Shown here piece by piece: positions 51,399 through 60,338 of a stretch of DNA of 64,000 nt. Both the position numbers and the translations under genes were made by a program. The stretch covers positions 124,001-188,000 of the forward strand of contig JADJPY010000004.1 of the NCBI GenBank assembly GCA_016713005.1, given 5' to 3'. The stretch's first letter is position 1. Each line of letters begins with the position of its first letter. The notes below the pieces were generated by a model. The model was not told the DNA's origin. It did not search any database and saw nothing but the letters and a program-made list of their open reading frames with translations. Source of the stretch: Ramlibacter sp. (GTDB lineage: Bacteria; Pseudomonadota; Gammaproteobacteria; Burkholderiales; Burkholderiaceae_C).

Positions 51399-52550
51399 TC
51401 AGCCCGGTGGACGGGGCCACAGCACCCACATCTGCAGCGGCTGCTTGAGCCGACCGGCCAGTTCACCCGCCTCAGGGCCCCAGCCGGCGAAATAGTCGGC
51501 GCGCACCGCTCCTACGATGGCCGAGCCCGTGTCCTGCGCGAACACCAGCCGCTGGAGCGCGATGGCAGGTCCCGGCGATGCCAACCACACCGGCGTGCCG
51601 TACGGAATGCTCTCTCGATCCACCGCAATCGAACGGCCGGGTGTGAGCGCCACGCCCTGCGCGCCGCGCGGACCAAATCCGGCGTCCAGATCGCTCAGGA
51701 GCTCCTCGCGGAAAAACACGGTGCGCGGGTTGCTCCACAGCATTTCATTCAAACGCTGGGGGTTCTGCCGCGCCCACGCCTTGATGCCGGGCCACGAGGC
51801 GTCGCGGATCGCGCCCTGTTGCAACAACCAGTTGCCCACACTGCGGTAGGGCTGATCGTTGCTGCCGGCAAAGGCCAGCCGCACCAGGCGCTGGCTGCCG
51901 TCGGCCTCGGTGATGCGCACACGGCCTGACCCCTGGATCTGCAACACCAGCGCGTCCAGCGGGTCCGCGAGGTACGCAATCTCGCGGCCACGCAGCTCGG
52001 CCCGGGCCTCGGGCAGGGTGTCGATCTCCTGGCGGCTGTACCAGGGCCGTCGAGTGGACAGACTGGCGGGCGGGCGGTACAGCGGCACGGCGTTGCCGGG
52101 GCCGGGCTGGCGCGTCGCGTCCAGCAGGGGTTCGTAGTACCCGGTAAGCAATCCGTCGGTCGCTCCGGCCAAAGGCTCCACACGATAGGGCTGCAGGTTT
52201 CGCACCATCCACTCGCGTTGCGCGTTGCCGTCCGCAATCGCCAGTGGCCGCACCTGCGCGCAAAGGGGCGCGAATGCCGGGCCCGGGCGCTCGCAGCTGC
52301 GCAACCAGGCGTTCCAGGCCTCGTGCAGGGCATCGTCTGCGAATCCGGGCAGGTCGGTCCAAGGTACGGCCACCCAGCGGCTGCGTGGCTGCAGGATGGC
52401 AGGCGCCAACTGGCCGTTTGGCGTGGGGGCAGGCACCGGGTTCGCTACGACCGGCCCGGTGGGCATGGGTGGCCCGACGGGAGCCGTGCCGCAGGCCACG
52501 AGCATTCCTACAATCCACAGGGCTGCAACAAACCGGATAAACCGCATCAT
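51399..52550 (-). CDS. mltA: Membrane-bound lytic murein transglycosylase A
   Basis: An outer-membrane lipoprotein that cleaves the MurNAc-GlcNAc glycan bond with 1,6-anhydro formation. From ATG 52550 the product has 383 residues (or 382 from ATG 52547): lipobox LVAC, a proline-rich spacer, the MltA domain (GLLTGYYEPLLD, PLDALVLQIQGSGRV, GSNDQPYRSVGNWL) and a C-terminal 3D domain with the catalytic aspartate in AQDTGSAIVGAVRADYFAGWG. The long upstream frame to 52793 is not used because the lipoprotein signal begins at MMRFIRFVAALW. Its start codons overlap the start of the small gene on the other strand. Confidence 0.93.
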   Translation of the reverse strand: MMRFIRFVAALWIVGMLVACGTAPVGPPMPTGPVVANPVPAPTPNGQLAPAILQPRSRWVAVPWTDLPGFADDALHEAWNAWLRSCERPGPAFAPLCAQVRPLAIADGNAQREWMVRNLQPYRVEPLAGATDGLLTGYYEPLLDATRQPGPGNAVPLYRPPASLSTRRPWYSRQEIDTLPEARAELRGREIAYLADPLDALVLQIQGSGRVRITEADGSQRLVRLAFAGSNDQPYRSVGNWLLQQGAIRDASWPGIKAWARQNPQRLNEMLWSNPRTVFFREELLSDLDAGFGPRGAQGVALTPGRSIAVDRESIPYGTPVWLASPGPAIALQRLVFAQDTGSAIVGAVRADYFAGWGPEAGELAGRLKQPLQMWVLWPRPPG

Positions 52551-52698
52551 GGTGCTGATTCTGCTTGAAGCGCTGCTGGCGCTGGCGCTGCTGGTGGGCA
52601 TTGTCTGGTGGACGATGTTCAGCGGCCGCCGTGGCGGGGAGCCGCCTGCCGCGCCAGAAGATGACAAGCCCGAAAATTCAGGCAAAAACGGGCCGTAG
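52549..52698 (+). CDS. Small single-pass membrane protein
   Basis: A 49-residue frame, ATG 52549, with a hydrophobic helix (VLILLEALLALALLVGIVWW) followed by a short charged tail with basic GRRGGE and acidic APEDDK. From memory, similar short proteins (LLEAL.AL.LLV.IVWWTMF) are annotated in related Comamonadaceae, which favours a real gene. The start overlaps mltA start codons on the opposite strand, and the stop codon lies in dispersed repeat R7. Function unknown. Confidence 0.55.
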   Translation: MVLILLEALLALALLVGIVWWTMFSGRRGGEPPAAPEDDKPENSGKNGP

Positions 52699-52738
52699 CC
52701 CCCGCCAGTGCTTGCTGCGTTGCTATAGATTTCGTAGC
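52684..52738 (+). repeat. 54-bp dispersed repeat, copy R7
   Basis: AAAACGGGCCGTAGCCCCCGCC ending GCTAT-agatttc-GTAGC. It contains the stop codon of the small membrane protein (52696-52698) and the stop codon and last residues of the response regulator (52723 onward), which converge on it. Confidence 0.8.
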
Positions 52739-53349
52739 AAATTGGCCAGCTCCACTGCGGATTTCGCTCCCATCTTGTCGAACACCCGGGCACGGTGAAC
52801 CTCCACCGTGCGCACGCTGATGTCCAGCTGGTCAGCGATCAGCTTGTTGGGCAACCCCTCAACGACGAGGCGCATCACGTCGCGCTCACGTTCGGTCAGT
52901 TCGTTCAGCCGTGCTTTCAGGCTGGCTTTTTCCTGGAGGGCACCCAGTGCCCGGGCGGACTGGGCCAGCGCCGCCTCCACACGATCGACGAGCGCGTTGT
53001 CGGAGAACGGCTTCTCGCAGAAGTCAAAGGCCCCGCGCTTGACCGCATCCACTGCCGTGGGCACGTCGGCATGGCCGGTCAGGAAGATCACCGGAATCAG
53101 GGGCAGCAGGCCGCGAGCCGCCAACCGGTCGAACAGGGCGAGGCCACTCATGCCGGGCATGCGCACATCCAGCAGCAGGCAGCTGGGCTCGCGCGGGCTG
53201 AAGCCGCCCTCGAGCAGGGCATCGAAGGCGTCGGCACTCTCAAAGGGTTCGCTGAGCAGCCGGCGGGAGCGCAAGAGCCAGGCCAGCGCATCGCGCACGC
53301 TCGCGTCGTCGTCGACGATGAATACCGTTGCGTGCAGGGAGCGTTCCAT
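52723..53349 (-). CDS. FixJ/NarL-type response regulator
   Basis: A 208-residue regulator from ATG 53349. The receiver has the acidic pocket VFIVDDDASVRD, the phospho-acceptor Asp61 in LLLDVRMPGMSG, the switch Thr in VIFLTGHADV and the Lys in FCEKPF. A LuxR-type helix-turn-helix (LTERERDVMRLVVEGLPNKLIADQLDISVRTVEVHRARVFDKMG) forms the C-terminus, close to FixJ/StyR in wording. The last residues (NLLRNL, stop) are encoded by repeat R7. The stop of the histidine kinase overlaps the start as TGATG, so the pair is translationally coupled. Regulon unknown. Confidence 0.93.
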   Translation of the reverse strand: MERSLHATVFIVDDDASVRDALAWLLRSRRLLSEPFESADAFDALLEGGFSPREPSCLLLDVRMPGMSGLALFDRLAARGLLPLIPVIFLTGHADVPTAVDAVKRGAFDFCEKPFSDNALVDRVEAALAQSARALGALQEKASLKARLNELTERERDVMRLVVEGLPNKLIADQLDISVRTVEVHRARVFDKMGAKSAVELANLLRNL

Positions 53350-55343
53350 CACGGAGGGGCCACAGGAAGCGTGAATCTGAAAATCGTACCCTGCGGATGG
53401 TTCGCATCGAACCCGAGGAATCCCCCATGCTGCTCCACCACCGTGCGGCACAGGCTCAGCCCCAGACCCATGCCCTCGGCCTTGGTGGTAAAGAACGGTG
53501 TAAAGAGCTGCGCCGCCACCTCCGGCGCAATGCCCGGGCCGACATCGGCCACCGAGAACTCCGTCCAACCCGCATGGTGGATGGTGCGCTCGTTGGACGG
53601 AGCCAGCACGACCTTCAGCACGAGCTTGCGACGCACGATCTCGGGACGATCCATGGCCTGCATGGCGTTGCGCGCCAGATTCAGCAGCACCTGTTCCACC
53701 ATGGTGGCGTCGCACAGCACATCGGGCAGGCCCTCGGCACAGACCGTCTCCACCTGGACGCCCAGCTTGCGCGCCTGCAACTGCACCAGGGGCATGACCG
53801 CATCGATCAGCGCGCGGGGCGCGACCGGCACGCGATCCTGCTCCCTGCGACGCACGAAGTCGTGCACGCTGCGGATCACCCGCCCGGCGCGCTCGGCCTG
53901 CTCGGCGATGCGCCGCATGGCGGTTTCCAGTTCCGCGTGCAATCCGTCCTGCCGGGGCAGCAGGTTGAGCGAACCGGTGGCGTAACTGGAGATGGCGGCC
54001 AGCGGCTGGTTCAGTTCGTGGCTCAGCAGCGACGCCATTTCGCCCACCGTGGCGAGCCGCGCCGTCGCTTGCAGGCGCTCCTGCGAGGTTCGTGACAACT
54101 CTTCCACGCGGCGCTGCTCGCTGATGTCCACCACTGCGCTCATCCAGCCGGTCTGGATGCCGGTTGCATCAATCAGTGGCGCCTCGATGATGAGCACGGG
54201 AAACCGTGATCCGTCCTTGCGAAGGAAGACGGACTCGAACCCCTGCCGTGGCGGAGAACTTCCCGCCAGGCGGATGGCCTGGCGCTTCTGGTATTCGTCC
54301 ACCAGTTCCGGTGGCCAGTAGGGTGCCGGGGCACTGGTGCCCAGCAACTCGTCAGCAGACAGGCCGACCATGGCGCAGAACGCAGGGTTGACATAGGTGA
54401 TGCGACCCTGCAGGTCGCGCGCCCGCAGTCCAGTCACCAGCGAATCCTCCATCGCCTTGCGAAACGCCAGCGCGTCGGCCAGCCCGTGCTCGGCGCGCAA
54501 GCGCCGGCGCATGTCCTTGCCCAACATGGCCAGCACGGAGAGCAGTGCGATCGACAGGCCGGTGACCAGCGCGGTCAGGACATTGGGGAACAGGTCCGGC
54601 TCGGCGCGCCAGCTGTCGATGCGAAGCACCAGCGTGTTGCCCGGCAGGTCCAACAGGTGTTGCGCGGTGAACACCCGGTTGCTGCGCAGCACGGCCCCGT
54701 GCAGGGCCAGTCGCGTGCCATCGGCTTCCGTAAAGGCCAGCTGCACGCCGCGGGACGCGCCCCCCTCGATGAGTTCGCCCAGCATGTCCTGCAACGAGTA
54801 GGTGGCCACCAGGTAGCCCGACAACTGACCCGCGGAGACCAGTGGCATGCACAGCTCCAGCACCTCGATGCCGAGACCGGCGGACTGGGGCAGGAAGTAG
54901 CTGGTTGAATAGGCCGGGCCGCTGAAGCGGCGCGCCGTGGCGCAGGCCAGCGAGACGTCACCCAGGGTGTGCTCCCGGCCCAGGCGGTCGAATACGGCAC
55001 CGCGAAACGGGGTGTCCGCGTGGGCGCGTATGCCAAGACCGGTGTCGCGCCACTCGATACGCAGCAACTCGCGGTGTTCCCGCAGGACCGTCGAAGCCTG
55101 ATAGCTCCACATTGAAGGGCCCGGCTCGCCGGCAAAGATGGCCTGCAGGGTCTGGACATTGCGGTTCAACCCCGACCGGACGTCATTGACGGCGCTCACC
55201 GCCTGGCGGTCCAGCGTGTTCTGGACCTGGCTGGATTCGAAGCGGCCGGCCAGCCACACCAGCAGCGCCAGCAGGAATACGACCAACGCCACCAACAGGG
55301 CCCACAGGCCGTGGCGGCGGGAGGCAAGGGCCAGCGCGTTCAC
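53349..55343 (-). CDS. Sensor histidine kinase with extracytoplasmic and PAS domains
   Basis: A 664-residue sensor. Two transmembrane helices (LWALLVALVVFLLALLVWLAG at about 13-33 and VLTALVTGLSIALLSVLAML near 255-275) enclose a periplasmic domain of about 220 residues, probably a CHASE-like or double-Cache ligand-binding domain. A PAS domain (about 295-410, ITYVNPAFCAMVGLSADELLG) precedes the kinase core, with the phospho-His in LLSHELNQPLAA, N-box in LNLARNAMQAMDR, G1 in SVADVGPGIAP and G2 in GMGLGLSLCRTVVEQHGG. It is of the DctB/FixL kind. Start overlaps the nitrilase stop (ATGA). Confidence 0.93.
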   Translation of the reverse strand: MNALALASRRHGLWALLVALVVFLLALLVWLAGRFESSQVQNTLDRQAVSAVNDVRSGLNRNVQTLQAIFAGEPGPSMWSYQASTVLREHRELLRIEWRDTGLGIRAHADTPFRGAVFDRLGREHTLGDVSLACATARRFSGPAYSTSYFLPQSAGLGIEVLELCMPLVSAGQLSGYLVATYSLQDMLGELIEGGASRGVQLAFTEADGTRLALHGAVLRSNRVFTAQHLLDLPGNTLVLRIDSWRAEPDLFPNVLTALVTGLSIALLSVLAMLGKDMRRRLRAEHGLADALAFRKAMEDSLVTGLRARDLQGRITYVNPAFCAMVGLSADELLGTSAPAPYWPPELVDEYQKRQAIRLAGSSPPRQGFESVFLRKDGSRFPVLIIEAPLIDATGIQTGWMSAVVDISEQRRVEELSRTSQERLQATARLATVGEMASLLSHELNQPLAAISSYATGSLNLLPRQDGLHAELETAMRRIAEQAERAGRVIRSVHDFVRRREQDRVPVAPRALIDAVMPLVQLQARKLGVQVETVCAEGLPDVLCDATMVEQVLLNLARNAMQAMDRPEIVRRKLVLKVVLAPSNERTIHHAGWTEFSVADVGPGIAPEVAAQLFTPFFTTKAEGMGLGLSLCRTVVEQHGGFLGFDANHPQGTIFRFTLPVAPP

Positions 55344-56155
55344 AGGACCCGGTGCCCAAGCGCAGGCAATTCCGCGCGACGGCGACGTGTCTGGCCTGCG
55401 TCCATCTGCATCACGATCACCCCTTCACCCACAGGAAGCCGTGCCACCACCTCGCCCCACGGATCCACCACCAGGCTGTGGCCCCAGGTGCGGCGGCCGT
55501 TCTCATGGAGTCCTCCCTGTGCCGGCGCTCCCACCCAGGCCAGGTTTTCGATCGCGCGAGCGCGCAACAGCACGTCCCAATGTTTCTCGCCGGTGCCGTG
55601 GGTGAACGCGCTGGGCACCAGCAAGAGGTCTGCACCGGCCACGGCCAGCGCCCGGTACAGCTCCGGAAAGCGCAAGTCGTAGCAGACACTGAGGCCGACA
55701 CGCCAGACATGGCCGTCACTGGCGGGAAGGTCAAACCAGGCCGGCGAATGGCCCGGTGCAACGGTGCGGGACTCGTCAAACCGGCCGGATTCATTGTCGA
55801 GAACAAAGAGGTGAATCTTGTCGTAACGACAAACCATCCGTCCCTGTGGTGAATAGACGAGGCAACTGTTTGTCACGCGATCTGGCTCGTCCGATTGCAG
55901 CGGAACCGTCCCGCCCACAACCCACACCCCCGCGGTCGCGGCGACGGTCGCCAGCATCTCCTGCATCGGGCCGCCGCCAGCAGGCTCGGCGACACGCACC
56001 TTGTCGCTCTCGTTGTGTCCAAGCAGGCCGAAGTTTTCGGGCAGCACGACCAGTTCAGCCCCCTGGGCCGCCGCCTCCCGGACCAGCCGGTCAGCCACCA
56101 CCAGGTTGGTGGCCACCTGGGCTGTCGAGACCATCTGGACCAGCCCGATCTTCAT
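55340..56155 (-). CDS. Carbon-nitrogen hydrolase (Nit1-type, probable deaminated-glutathione amidase)
   Basis: A 271-residue nitrilase-superfamily amidase. The catalytic triad is seen as Glu in LVVLPENFG, Lys in CRYDKIHLFVLD and Cys in GLSVCYDLRFPELYRAL, with the conserved DLLLVPSAFTHGTGEKHW. Such Nit1/YbeM-type enzymes hydrolyse deaminated glutathione and related amides. Its ATG overlaps the yhdP stop (ATGA), and its own stop overlaps the kinase start (ATGA). This yhdP-nit order is common in Betaproteobacteria. Confidence 0.9.
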   Translation of the reverse strand: MKIGLVQMVSTAQVATNLVVADRLVREAAAQGAELVVLPENFGLLGHNESDKVRVAEPAGGGPMQEMLATVAATAGVWVVGGTVPLQSDEPDRVTNSCLVYSPQGRMVCRYDKIHLFVLDNESGRFDESRTVAPGHSPAWFDLPASDGHVWRVGLSVCYDLRFPELYRALAVAGADLLLVPSAFTHGTGEKHWDVLLRARAIENLAWVGAPAQGGLHENGRRTWGHSLVVDPWGEVVARLPVGEGVIVMQMDAGQTRRRRAELPALGHRVL

Positions 56156-59100
56156 CGACCGACCTCCGGCCGGGACAGGTCGCCCTTCGGCTCTGCGGGC
56201 GCCGACGCTGCTGCCGCTGCAGCCTTGCGGTCGATGCGCTTGATCTTGGGGTCAGCCCAGGTGCCATCGACATGGAACTCCTGCGTGGTGGCCTCACTCA
56301 GGGGGCGCCGCAGAAAGTACTGTGCAAGGAAAGTGCCCAGCCCCACCGCCGGATTGATCACGGTGGCCACCAGGGACGCCGTGCCTGCATTGATCTCCGG
56401 AACCACCACGACCTTGACGTCCTGCGTCTCGCGCGCGATGTCTGCGCGTCCTTCCATCAGTACAGCTGCGTTGACGCCCTTCATCTGCAGGTTGTTGGTG
56501 AAGGCCACCCCTTGCTCGATCTGGACGTCACCGCGAATGAAGTCAAAACTGAAGCCTTCGGAAAACACATCGCGGAAGTCCAGCGTCAGCCGCCGCGGCA
56601 GCGCCTGGAGGTTGAGAACACCCAACAGCTTGGCCAAGCCCGGATCGGCCTTGAGGAACTGGCCGCTTTCAATGTTCAGGCTGAACTGCCCTCCCAGGCT
56701 CGGGTAGTCCAGCCCGAGCGGAGAGCCCAGCCAGGCCACGCGCCCTTCCATGCGTCCCTTGCCGTTGCGCAGCACGCCGTTCATGCCGAAGCGCTTGAGC
56801 AACTCTCCGGAGTTGCCAATGTCCATGCGGAAGTTGAGCACGGTGCGCCGTTGCTCGCCGGCGCCGCGGGCCGCTGCCGGCGCGGCCTGGGCGTTCACAG
56901 CTGCCCAGTTGCCGGAGGCCGTGAAGGTTGCTTCCGGCACACTGACATTGAGTTTGGTAAGGCGCCATTCACGCACACCTCCTTCACGGGGAGCGCCCGC
57001 CAGCGCGCGGTTGGTCGCCTCGATTTCGACCCGGCCGAGCCGCCGGCCCCTCAGCTCCAGATCCTCCACCACGATGTCCAGCGCCGGTATGCCGGCCGGT
57101 TGGTCATCCAGCAAGGACTCTACGTCGGTGGTCATGTTGGGGGCAATGTTCAGGCGCGCCAGGCGCGCGTACAGGCGCCCCGAACCCGCGCCCTGGGGTT
57201 GGCGGTAATCCACATAACCGCTGAGTTCACGCGCGTCCAGATTGGCTCGCCAGTTCTGCGCTTCCCTGCCGCCACCAACCACCACCTGGTTCAGTTTGCG
57301 TCCACCAATCGTCAGTTCACGCGCCCGGATGGCGAAGCTGTTGGGCAGGTACCCGGACACGGGAGAACCTGCGCCGGCACCTGCAGAAGGAGTCCCGGGT
57401 GGCGACAGGATCCTCTCCCAGGCATCGATGTCGACATCGGCCAGGTTGATATTGGCTGCCACACCATCCTCGGGCAACGGCACGGACTCCCCGGGCAGCA
57501 AGCCAACGGCGATGGAGCCCCGCAACACGCGAGGCTCCGGGGCCGACACGTCCCGAAGGTATTGGATGGCGGCAATCCGTCCGATCTCGAATGTCACCTG
57601 GTCCTGCAAGGTACGTCCGGGCGCCAGGGACTCGCGCACCAACGCGCTTTCGTAGCGCACCGGCAGCGCCAACTCCGCCGGCTTGTTCAACGGCGCGGGC
57701 AGGCTCAACGCAAGCCCCTGGAGGCTGCTGGACATCGAGAACTCGGGAACGCCGCGCCGAAAGCCCAAGGTCGCGGTATACGCCGCCGACCCGGACCCGT
57801 TGACGCCGAGCCGCGAGACCAGCCCGAGTTCACGCGCCTGGCGCAAGCCTTCGGCCGTCACCTGGCCCTGCCCACGCAGCTGGATCACGGTTTCACCCGC
57901 GCCCCCAGCGGTGCCGGCCGGCAACAGCCGGGTGCCGCCTTCCAGTCGCAGATCACCTCCAAGCATGCGGGCCTGCACACCCATGAGCCCGAAGGTCGAC
58001 TCAGAGAAGCTGATCGCACCCCGTGCCCTCGACAGCAGGGGCGTGGAAGACGTAATGCGAAGGTCGTTGCCCGCCAGAGTGACCGTTCCACGCACCTGCG
58101 AGCGGGAGAGGTCAGCCAGCGGCAGGTTCAGCCCCAGTGCCAGATCAACCTGTCCGGTGCCCGTGGCACCGGACAAGGCCTGTGAGGTGAATTCCGCGAC
58201 GGGCGAATTGCGCACGAACCCCAGCGCGTCGCCCAGCGGGCCGCGCACCGCACCGGACACGATCACCGTCGTGGTGTGGGCAAGATCCGGGATTCGGGCG
58301 TCCGCCCGCAACACAACCAGGCCTTCATGGCCGGCGATGCGGCCCTTGGCTCCGCGCACTTCCATGGAAGACCGGTCAAACACGAGTTCTCCGCTCAGCC
58401 CGGCAAGGGCGGGCCAGGCGGCCGAATCGCGCGGCAGCAGGTTGCGCGGCACGTAGGCGAATGTCGCGTTTTGCACCTGCGCAGATATGTGGAACTCTCC
58501 CTGGCGGGGGTCATTGAACGGCATGTCGTGCAAATCCCCGCGGACACGGAACTTCACCGCCGAGGCCGACCCCTGCTGCACCGCATCGCGCACGTAATGG
58601 CGTGCCTCGGGCGGCACCACCAGGGGCAGGTACCTGTGGACCTTGGTCCCGTCAGCCCGGCTCAGGCTGCCCTGCAGGTCCAGCACGCCTGGAAAACGCG
58701 CCTTCGATGGCGAGTTCTGCGGGTCGCTGGTGCGCCACACGGCCCGCGCTTCGCCGGCGGCATGCTGGCTCTCGAACTGCAGTTTTTCGACACGGACTTC
58801 AATGGCCTCGCCACGAAGCAGCCATTGCACATCACCGGACAGACCGCTCACCGGGACCAGCGGGTCTTCAAACACGTCGGGCAAGTTGACCGCCCCGTCT
58901 TGCATCACCACACGTGCGCGTCCGCCGGACTGGTTCAAGTCAACATCGAGTCCGAGGCCGCGCAGCCCGGGCCGCACGGGGCCGCCCGTACCGAAGCCCA
59001 CCTCAAGCGCGCTCACTCGACCTTTGGCCTCGTAGCGCACCGGCACCTGCCAGGGCTCGCCGTGCCACTTGAGTTGCAGGTTCTGGACCTGACCCTTTGG

Positions 59101-60282
59101 AGCCTGGGCTTCCAGCGCCGCGTGGGTAGCGGTTCCCAGCGGCAGGCGGCGGGCGACCTGCACCATGGCAGCCAGATCAAGGCGGTCGGCGCGCAGCGCA
59201 CCGTCTCCTCGAGGCTGCCCGGCATCCTGCTGGTAACTGAACTGGAGATCGCCTCCCGGCCACTGCAGGCCATCGCGCGTGCGAAAGCGCAGGTCGCTGG
59301 ACACGAACTCGAGACCGCCCGGCAACCGCCTGACGCCGACCCTTCCGGCCACGGTTTCGATGGCGAGTGCCTGCAGACGCGGATCCAGGCGGACATCCAG
59401 TTCAGCCAGCGCGAGATCCGCGGTGACGCCAGCCACCTCGCCCGCATCGATGTCCACCCAGGTTCTGGCGGCGCCGTTGCCTGCGGCCAGTTCGATTCCA
59501 GGGTCGGCGTAACGGCTCAGGCGCGACACGTCCACGCGGAGGAATTCGGCGAACAACTGTCCGCGCCAGTCCCGCCAGTTGCCCGGGTGGGTCGAGAGCA
59601 GGCCGCGCCGGAACACTCCGGAGACACTGAAGCGGTCGCCCCATTCCGCGGGAGGCGTGGCATCGAGGCGCAACTGGTGTCGCCGACCCGGATTGCGCAA
59701 CACAAGGTCCACCTGTTCCAGTACCAGGGGCTCGACAGGGCCTTTGCCCCGGGGTCCGCGCTCATCCACCCAGTTGACCCTTCCTCCCCGAACGACCAGC
59801 TCACCTTGCGAAAATATCCAGTCGGCGGCAGCGTTTGCGCCAGTGCCTGCCTCCTCCCGGACGACCACGCCGGCGACCCGGATTTCCCCCGACGCCAGCC
59901 GGCGGATTTCCAGGTCCGGGTTCTCGATATAGACCTGCTCGAATCCAAGGCGCCACACAGACCGCGGAGAAACGGCCACAACAATGCGCGGCAGGGAAAA
60001 CGCTGTCCGACCCTGGGCGTCCAGCAACGAGACCTGCCGGAGTTCGAAAGAGGGGATCAATCCGGACGAGTGCGCACGAATCGATTCGATGCGGACCGGC
60101 ACGCCAAACTGGCGTGAGGCAATGTCCTGGAGTTGCGGGCGAAAATCGTCGATTCGCGGCACAATCCACCAGTGAAGCGTGCCCCAGACCAACGCAATTG
60201 CAAGCCAGCCCGAGACCGCAAGTACAAGCAACCACCGCGCCACGAACGCGATAGGGGTCGACATCCGGTTCGATGGGGGCAT
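56152..60282 (-). CDS. yhdP: YhdP family AsmA-like lipid transport protein
   Basis: A 1,376-residue protein with one N-terminal transmembrane helix (ARWLLVLAVSGWLAIALVWGTLHWW) and a long beta-rich body that would form the hydrophobic groove bridging inner and outer membrane. YhdP, TamB and YdbH are thought to move phospholipids to the outer membrane. The start MSTPIAFVARW (also possible from the upstream MPPSNR) and the C-terminal AsmA-like region (GRMEGRVAWLGSPLGLDYPSLGG and INAGTASLVATVINPAVGLGTFLAQYFL) fit TIGR02099. It heads a four-gene coupled run, with nit, the kinase and the response regulator following. Confidence 0.93.
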   Translation of the reverse strand: MPPSNRMSTPIAFVARWLLVLAVSGWLAIALVWGTLHWWIVPRIDDFRPQLQDIASRQFGVPVRIESIRAHSSGLIPSFELRQVSLLDAQGRTAFSLPRIVVAVSPRSVWRLGFEQVYIENPDLEIRRLASGEIRVAGVVVREEAGTGANAAADWIFSQGELVVRGGRVNWVDERGPRGKGPVEPLVLEQVDLVLRNPGRRHQLRLDATPPAEWGDRFSVSGVFRRGLLSTHPGNWRDWRGQLFAEFLRVDVSRLSRYADPGIELAAGNGAARTWVDIDAGEVAGVTADLALAELDVRLDPRLQALAIETVAGRVGVRRLPGGLEFVSSDLRFRTRDGLQWPGGDLQFSYQQDAGQPRGDGALRADRLDLAAMVQVARRLPLGTATHAALEAQAPKGQVQNLQLKWHGEPWQVPVRYEAKGRVSALEVGFGTGGPVRPGLRGLGLDVDLNQSGGRARVVMQDGAVNLPDVFEDPLVPVSGLSGDVQWLLRGEAIEVRVEKLQFESQHAAGEARAVWRTSDPQNSPSKARFPGVLDLQGSLSRADGTKVHRYLPLVVPPEARHYVRDAVQQGSASAVKFRVRGDLHDMPFNDPRQGEFHISAQVQNATFAYVPRNLLPRDSAAWPALAGLSGELVFDRSSMEVRGAKGRIAGHEGLVVLRADARIPDLAHTTTVIVSGAVRGPLGDALGFVRNSPVAEFTSQALSGATGTGQVDLALGLNLPLADLSRSQVRGTVTLAGNDLRITSSTPLLSRARGAISFSESTFGLMGVQARMLGGDLRLEGGTRLLPAGTAGGAGETVIQLRGQGQVTAEGLRQARELGLVSRLGVNGSGSAAYTATLGFRRGVPEFSMSSSLQGLALSLPAPLNKPAELALPVRYESALVRESLAPGRTLQDQVTFEIGRIAAIQYLRDVSAPEPRVLRGSIAVGLLPGESVPLPEDGVAANINLADVDIDAWERILSPPGTPSAGAGAGSPVSGYLPNSFAIRARELTIGGRKLNQVVVGGGREAQNWRANLDARELSGYVDYRQPQGAGSGRLYARLARLNIAPNMTTDVESLLDDQPAGIPALDIVVEDLELRGRRLGRVEIEATNRALAGAPREGGVREWRLTKLNVSVPEATFTASGNWAAVNAQAAPAAARGAGEQRRTVLNFRMDIGNSGELLKRFGMNGVLRNGKGRMEGRVAWLGSPLGLDYPSLGGQFSLNIESGQFLKADPGLAKLLGVLNLQALPRRLTLDFRDVFSEGFSFDFIRGDVQIEQGVAFTNNLQMKGVNAAVLMEGRADIARETQDVKVVVVPEINAGTASLVATVINPAVGLGTFLAQYFLRRPLSEATTQEFHVDGTWADPKIKRIDRKAAAAAASAPAEPKGDLSRPEVGR

Positions 60283-60338
60283 CTGGAGAGTTGGTGGATA
60301 TGTCGGGTCCGTAGGGGATTATCACCCGCACAACCTGG

